From NCBI GenBank assembly GCA_031292565.1, contig JARLGW010000001.1, positions 434,001 to 498,000 of the forward strand: 64,000 nucleotides of DNA, written 5' to 3'. Of the stretch, positions 60,321 to 64,000 are shown in pieces. This DNA is from Paludibacteraceae bacterium (GTDB lineage: Bacteria; Bacteroidota; Bacteroidia; Bacteroidales; Paludibacteraceae). The position numbers and the translations under genes were made by a program. Position 1 is the stretch's first letter; every line of letters begins with the position of its first letter. The notes below the pieces were generated by a model. That model was given only the letters and a program-made list of their open reading frames with translations, made no database searches and had not been told where the DNA came from.

Positions 60321-62345
60321 TTATTTCAACAAAGCTTTTATTTGAGTATATACAGCCTGGGCAGTAAAGCCGAATTTTTCGTCAAGCACTGTATAAGGTG
60401 CCGAAAAGCCGAAATGATCCAAGCCAAACACCGTTCCGCTTACACCAACCAACCGTTGAAGTGTAGAAGGCAATCCGGCAGTTAAACCAAACACTGGCAC
60501 CCCGGCAGGAATAACACCGGCTAGGTAAGCCGCATCCTGATTGAAGAACAAGCCTTCCGACGGAGCGGATACCACTTGCGCTTTAATGCCGTCGGCCTCC
60601 AGCAATGGCAGTGCGGCTATCAAGGTTGCCACTTCGGAACCATTGGCTAATAAAATAACATTGGGCTTATCGGCTTTTTTCACCACATAAGCTCCTTTTT
60701 TTAGTTGCAACGCTTTTTCGTAGCCGTTTTCTGTATTTAAACTCTTTATATTTTGGCGGGAAAATATCAACGTGGTTGGTGTATTGGTATTCTCCAATGC
60801 TGTTTGCCAGGCCACGGTGGTTTCATCCACATCTGCCGGGCGAAGTACCAACATACCGTTTCGTCCGTGATGATTTTTCAATTGTTCAAGCAAACGTACT
60901 TGTGCTTCCTGCTCCACAGGCTGATGCGTAGGGCCATCCTCTCCTACCCTGAAAGCATCGTGTGTGAATATATATTTAACAGGCAATTCCATTAAGGCTG
61001 ACATACGCATGGCTGGCTTCATATAATCCGAGAACACGAAGAACGTGGCACACGCGGGAATAATTCCACCATGCAAGGCCATACCGTTTGCAATACAAGC
61101 CATCGTGAGTTCGCTCACGCCTGCTTGTAAAAAAGCTCCCGTGAAATCGCCTTTTTGAAAAGCATGCGTTTTTTTCAAGAAACCATCCGTTTTGTCAGAG
61201 TTTGACAAGTCGGCAGAAGCTACCACCATATTTTCTACCTGCTCAGCATACGCACCCAACACGGTGGAGGAGGCTGCACGGGTAGATTGGTCAGCCTTTT
61301 GCACGATAGCTGCATAATCTATAGCAGGTGCTTTACCGCTAAAGAATTTATCCAATTTGGCTCCCAATTCGGGATTTTGTTTTGCCCAAACGGCTTGATC
61401 CATTTTCTTAACCGCAACAATTTCGGACAATTCGGATTGACGGGCAGCATATAATTCTTTTACTTCGGGGAACAGTTGGAAAGGATTGGCAGAATCGCCC
61501 CCTAGGTTTTCAATCGTTTTCGCCAAGCTTGCTCCTGCTTCACCCAATGGTTGCCCGTGGGTGGAAACCTGATTTTCAAAATTAGTTCCATCGGCTTTAA
61601 CAGCCCCTTTACCCATTAATGTTTTACCTATAATAAGGGTAGGCTTTTCGGTTTCAGCCTGTGCTTTTTTCAATGCTTCACGAATTTGTTGCGCATCATT
61701 TCCGCTCACGGTAATCACGCGCCAACCCCAAGCTTCGTATTTAGCAGCCGTGTTTTCAGCCGTAACCACTTCTACCTTGGTAGAAAGCTGAATGTTGTTG
61801 GAATCGTAGAACATGATGAGGTTGCTCAAACCCAAGGTTCCGGCAACACGCCCGGCACCTTGCGAAATTTCTTCCTGCACACCACCATCGGAAATAAAAG
61901 TGTATATTTTGTGCGACATCCATTCGCCAAAGCGGGCTACCAGAAATCGTTCGGCAATAGCAGCACCCACAGCCATCGTGTGGCCTTGACCAAGCGGCCC
62001 AGAGGTGTTTTCCACGCCACGCGCTACATCCACTTCAGGATGTCCGGGAGTAATGCTTCCCCACTGGCGGAAATTCTGTAAATCCTCCATATTGTATTTA
62101 CCACACAACGAAAGTGTAGAATACAACATAGGCGACATGTGTCCGGGATCGAGAAAGAAACGGTCGCGATTGATCCAACGAGGATCTTTGGGGTCGTATA
62201 TTAAAAATTCGGAAAATAGCACATTGATAAAATCAGCACCACCCATAGCACCACCGGGATGCCCCGATTTAGCTTTTTCCACCATAGATGCCGCCAAAAT
62301 ACGGATATTATCCGCCGCACGATTAAGTGTTGAAATTGAAGTCAT
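60321..62345 (-). CDS. tkt: Transketolase
   Basis: This thiamine-diphosphate enzyme of 674 aa moves two-carbon units between pentose and hexose phosphates. Hallmarks are GHPGGAMGGADFINVLF, DRFFLDPGHMSPMLY, GPLGQGHTMAVG, the ThDP motif SDGGVQEEISQG...N, and the pyrimidine domain EDGPTHQPVEQEAQVR. It lies just upstream of the xyl operon, whose product xylulose 5-phosphate it uses, but has its own terminator. It follows the nitroreductase gene by 24 nt. Confidence 0.96.
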   Translation of the reverse strand: MTSISTLNRAADNIRILAASMVEKAKSGHPGGAMGGADFINVLFSEFLIYDPKDPRWINRDRFFLDPGHMSPMLYSTLSLCGKYNMEDLQNFRQWGSITPGHPEVDVARGVENTSGPLGQGHTMAVGAAIAERFLVARFGEWMSHKIYTFISDGGVQEEISQGAGRVAGTLGLSNLIMFYDSNNIQLSTKVEVVTAENTAAKYEAWGWRVITVSGNDAQQIREALKKAQAETEKPTLIIGKTLMGKGAVKADGTNFENQVSTHGQPLGEAGASLAKTIENLGGDSANPFQLFPEVKELYAARQSELSEIVAVKKMDQAVWAKQNPELGAKLDKFFSGKAPAIDYAAIVQKADQSTRAASSTVLGAYAEQVENMVVASADLSNSDKTDGFLKKTHAFQKGDFTGAFLQAGVSELTMACIANGMALHGGIIPACATFFVFSDYMKPAMRMSALMELPVKYIFTHDAFRVGEDGPTHQPVEQEAQVRLLEQLKNHHGRNGMLVLRPADVDETTVAWQTALENTNTPTTLIFSRQNIKSLNTENGYEKALQLKKGAYVVKKADKPNVILLANGSEVATLIAALPLLEADGIKAQVVSAPSEGLFFNQDAAYLAGVIPAGVPVFGLTAGLPSTLQRLVGVSGTVFGLDHFGFSAPYTVLDEKFGFTAQAVYTQIKALLK

Positions 62346-62369
62346 ATAAAAAAGTATGTATATAAATAA

Positions 62370-62882
62370 TTATTCTATCCACGAAACGATTTCGTCCATG
62401 CTCTTTCTCTGTTTCTCATGCACTTTATTTTCCCCGGGATACCCGATTGGAATTAAAGCGATAGGCTCTATATGAGCAGAACAATCAAAAATTTCTTTAC
62501 ATTTTTTCACGTCAAAATTACCAATCCAACAAGAACCTAAGCCTTGCTCAGTAGCCGCTAGCATTAAATGAGTAACAGCAATGGCTACATCTATATCGCA
62601 ATGGTCTTTACCATCCTTAGGCCGTTTCCACGATTGCTCGTGATTGCCAAACGCCACCACGCAGGTATGAGCGGATTTAAACCAATCGCGAGGATAACAG
62701 GCGTACAGCTTTTTCATCATTTGGGCGTTGGTTATTACAACAAAACTCCATGGCTGAAAGTTTACCGCCGATGGAGCTAATTGTGCCGCCTGTAATATAT
62801 AATCAATCTTTTCCCGTTCAACGGGAACTGACGAAAACGTTCGTGTTGAATTGCGGGTATTGACTAGTTGAAGGAAATTCAT
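62370..62882 (-). CDS. Nitroreductase family FMN-dependent oxidoreductase
   Basis: This flavin oxidoreductase of 170 aa begins NTRNSTRTFSSVPVEREK, typical of the nitroreductase fold. It has the FMN-binding QLAPSAVNFQPWSFVVI, the central DVAIAVTHLMLAATEQGLGSCWIGNFD, and the terminal IALIPIGYPGE. The substrate is unknown. It sits between a small membrane-protein gene and tkt with 24-nt gaps each side, in an apparent four-gene minus-strand operon. Confidence 0.9.
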   Translation of the reverse strand: MNFLQLVNTRNSTRTFSSVPVEREKIDYILQAAQLAPSAVNFQPWSFVVITNAQMMKKLYACYPRDWFKSAHTCVVAFGNHEQSWKRPKDGKDHCDIDVAIAVTHLMLAATEQGLGSCWIGNFDVKKCKEIFDCSAHIEPIALIPIGYPGENKVHEKQRKSMDEIVSWIE

Positions 62883-62906
62883 ATCAAAATAAAAATACGG
62901 TAGTAA

Positions 62907-63428
62907 CTATCCCATTTTGGCTATGTCAACTTTTAGCATGGCTAAAGCAGCATCCAAGGGGGTTTTCTCCACTGATTGATACGTCTCGATAATCAATTTT
63001 GCAAAGTCCAAAGCGGAAGCACTCATCGTGGCTTCGGCGGCGCAAGTATTTATCAATTGCACCATACTTTCCTTCGCGTTGCGAAGCATAATCCAACTGT
63101 CTGCTTTTATATATAATTGCTGTGAGATATTATGTTCCCACTCCTGACGGATTTGTTGCAACAACAAGCTTTGCAATTGCAACGCCGAAGTGTCTTTCAG
63201 GGTTTGACGTGTAAGTATGGATTCGGGATTGATGCGTTCCAAGAAAATAACCATGCGCTCATACGCCTTTAGCCTGATGGGGGTCATGGTTTGCATGGCC
63301 GACTTTCTTACTTCAAAGTTTCGGCGTGTATTTTCGGCTTTAAGCATCTTGTCTATCACCAGATAAACGATGATAAGAATTAACACGGCAGGAATGGTAG
63401 CCGCTAAAATGACAGTTAATAAATCCAT
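62907..63428 (-). CDS. Small membrane-anchored protein of unknown function
   Basis: This protein of 173 aa has one N-terminal membrane segment (about residues 2-24, LLTVILAATIPAVLILIIVYLV) followed by a helical, Gln/Leu-rich cytoplasmic domain (LKAYERMVIFLERINPES, LQSLLLQQIRQEWEHNISQQ, ending ALAMLKVDIAKMG). It looks like a conserved Bacteroidota family, but I cannot name it with confidence. It lies 16 nt after the glycosyltransferase gene and 24 nt before the nitroreductase. Confidence 0.7.
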   Translation of the reverse strand: MDLLTVILAATIPAVLILIIVYLVIDKMLKAENTRRNFEVRKSAMQTMTPIRLKAYERMVIFLERINPESILTRQTLKDTSALQLQSLLLQQIRQEWEHNISQQLYIKADSWIMLRNAKESMVQLINTCAAEATMSASALDFAKLIIETYQSVEKTPLDAALAMLKVDIAKMG

Positions 63429-63444
63429 GATAACTCTTTATTTA

Positions 63445-64000
63445 TTAAATTTCTTTTTCAATTTTATAATTATTGCGTTCGGACGAGTTGCGGGAAATAA
63501 GCTCCCCTACAAACCCGGTAAGGAATAATTGTGTACCTAATATCATGGCTACCAATGCTAGATAAAAATAGGGACTGGAGGTTACCAACGGAGCACGCAC
63601 ACCATCGTAAATGGCTATTAATTTGGATGCGCCCACGCCAATTACAGCGAGCAACCCGAGTAAAAACATCAACGTACCTACCAAACCGAAAAAGTGCATG
63701 GGTTTACGCCCGAACTTGGACAAAAACCAAAGGGAAATTAAATCCAAATACCCGTTTACAAAACGATTTAAACCAAACTTGGATGTGCCGTATTTCCGTG
63801 CTTGATGGGCAACGGGCTTTTCTACAATTTTAGAGAAGCCTGCATTCTTGGCCAGGTATGGAATGTAGCGGTGCATTTCGCCATACACTTCAATGTTTTT
63901 TACCACATCTACGCGGTATGCTTTTAGTCCGCAATTCATGTCGTGCAGCTTCAATCCCGTAATTTTACGAGCTGTGGCATTGTATAGTTTGGATGGAATG
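63445..64000 (-). CDS. Family 2 glycosyltransferase (DPM1/GtrB-like), 5' end cut by window
   Basis: This is the C-terminal part of a polyprenyl-phosphate glycosyltransferase. The frame is open to the window end (reading IPSKLYNATARKITGLKLHD upstream of an internal TTG at 63954), so about 185 residues are present and the start is outside. Visible are LHDMNCGLKAYR and YGEMHRYIPYLAKNAGFSKI with ARKYGTSKFGLNRF, which are GT2 acceptor-side motifs. Two C-terminal membrane segments (FFGLVGTLMFLLGLLAVIGV and FYLALVAMILGTQLFLTGFV) are typical of the GtrB/DPM group. It heads the four-gene operon leading to tkt. Confidence 0.9.
   Translation of the reverse strand, partial: IPSKLYNATARKITGLKLHDMNCGLKAYRVDVVKNIEVYGEMHRYIPYLAKNAGFSKIVEKPVAHQARKYGTSKFGLNRFVNGYLDLISLWFLSKFGRKPMHFFGLVGTLMFLLGLLAVIGVGASKLIAIYDGVRAPLVTSSPYFYLALVAMILGTQLFLTGFVGELISRNSSERNNYKIEKEI

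Overview
The window is a piece of a Bacteroidota chromosome, most likely order Bacteroidales and of the Paludibacter/Porphyromonadaceae type. The evidence is: a type IX secretion sorting tail (35445-35924, probably also 42766-45222), a FISUMP-domain protein, an ECF sigma/FecR pair with a DUF4974 tail, KduI/KduD, an OprB-type porin, a NUDIX-type sugar regulator, and promoters that fit the Bacteroidota TAnnTTTG (-7) / TTTG (-33) pattern. No rRNA, tRNA, CRISPR array or complete insertion sequence was seen.

Layout. 1-6.2 kb: the 3' end of a KDG kinase, then a capsule/exopolysaccharide export operon (two Wza-like lipoproteins, a Wzc-like tyrosine kinase, a TviB/WbpO-type UDP-sugar dehydrogenase). 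6.4-9 kb: prs, a radical SAM/SPASM protein and a DJ-1/PfpI protein. 9.5-11.7 kb: an accessory pair, ParA-like ATPase plus AlbA_2/Schlafen-type ATP-binding protein. 11.8-21.7 kb: housekeeping genes (aspS, fabD, class A PBP, TPR protein, MFS exporter, GNAT N-acyltransferase). 21.8-24.8 kb: an ECF sigma/anti-sigma operon whose third gene is an STN-domain outer-membrane protein instead of a TonB receptor. 25-34.3 kb: a GlxA-type regulator, GAPDH, the kduI-kduD-DUF4861 operon, and pepT-fadD-NUDIX. 34.5-45.2 kb: a 38-residue lysine-rich protein, FISUMP and T9SS proteins, an esterase, a DUF6515-like protein, YgiQ, an OprB porin, a GNAT enzyme and a secreted GH28 polygalacturonase. 45.3-48.7 kb: an AT-rich accessory patch with an unrecognised soluble protein and a large membrane protein broken by one in-frame stop. 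49-52.8 kb: a SNF2 helicase and YaaA. 53-54.7 kb: a second AT-rich patch with two proteins carrying HEPN-like RN...H motifs. 54.8-64 kb: the xylose operon (NUDIX regulator, xylB, xylA, xylE), then transketolase, a nitroreductase, a small membrane protein and a GT2 glycosyltransferase cut by the window end.

How the genes fit together. The GH28 enzyme, KduI, KduD, DUF4861 protein and KdgK form a scattered pectin/uronate route ending at 2-keto-3-deoxygluconate phosphate. The xyl operon, transketolase and prs handle pentose phosphates. The best candidates for undescribed systems are the three AT-rich accessory patches (9.5-11.7, 45.3-48.7 and 53-54.7 kb). Several families of short palindromic repeats sit at gene ends, and a heptanucleotide tract lies ahead of xylE.
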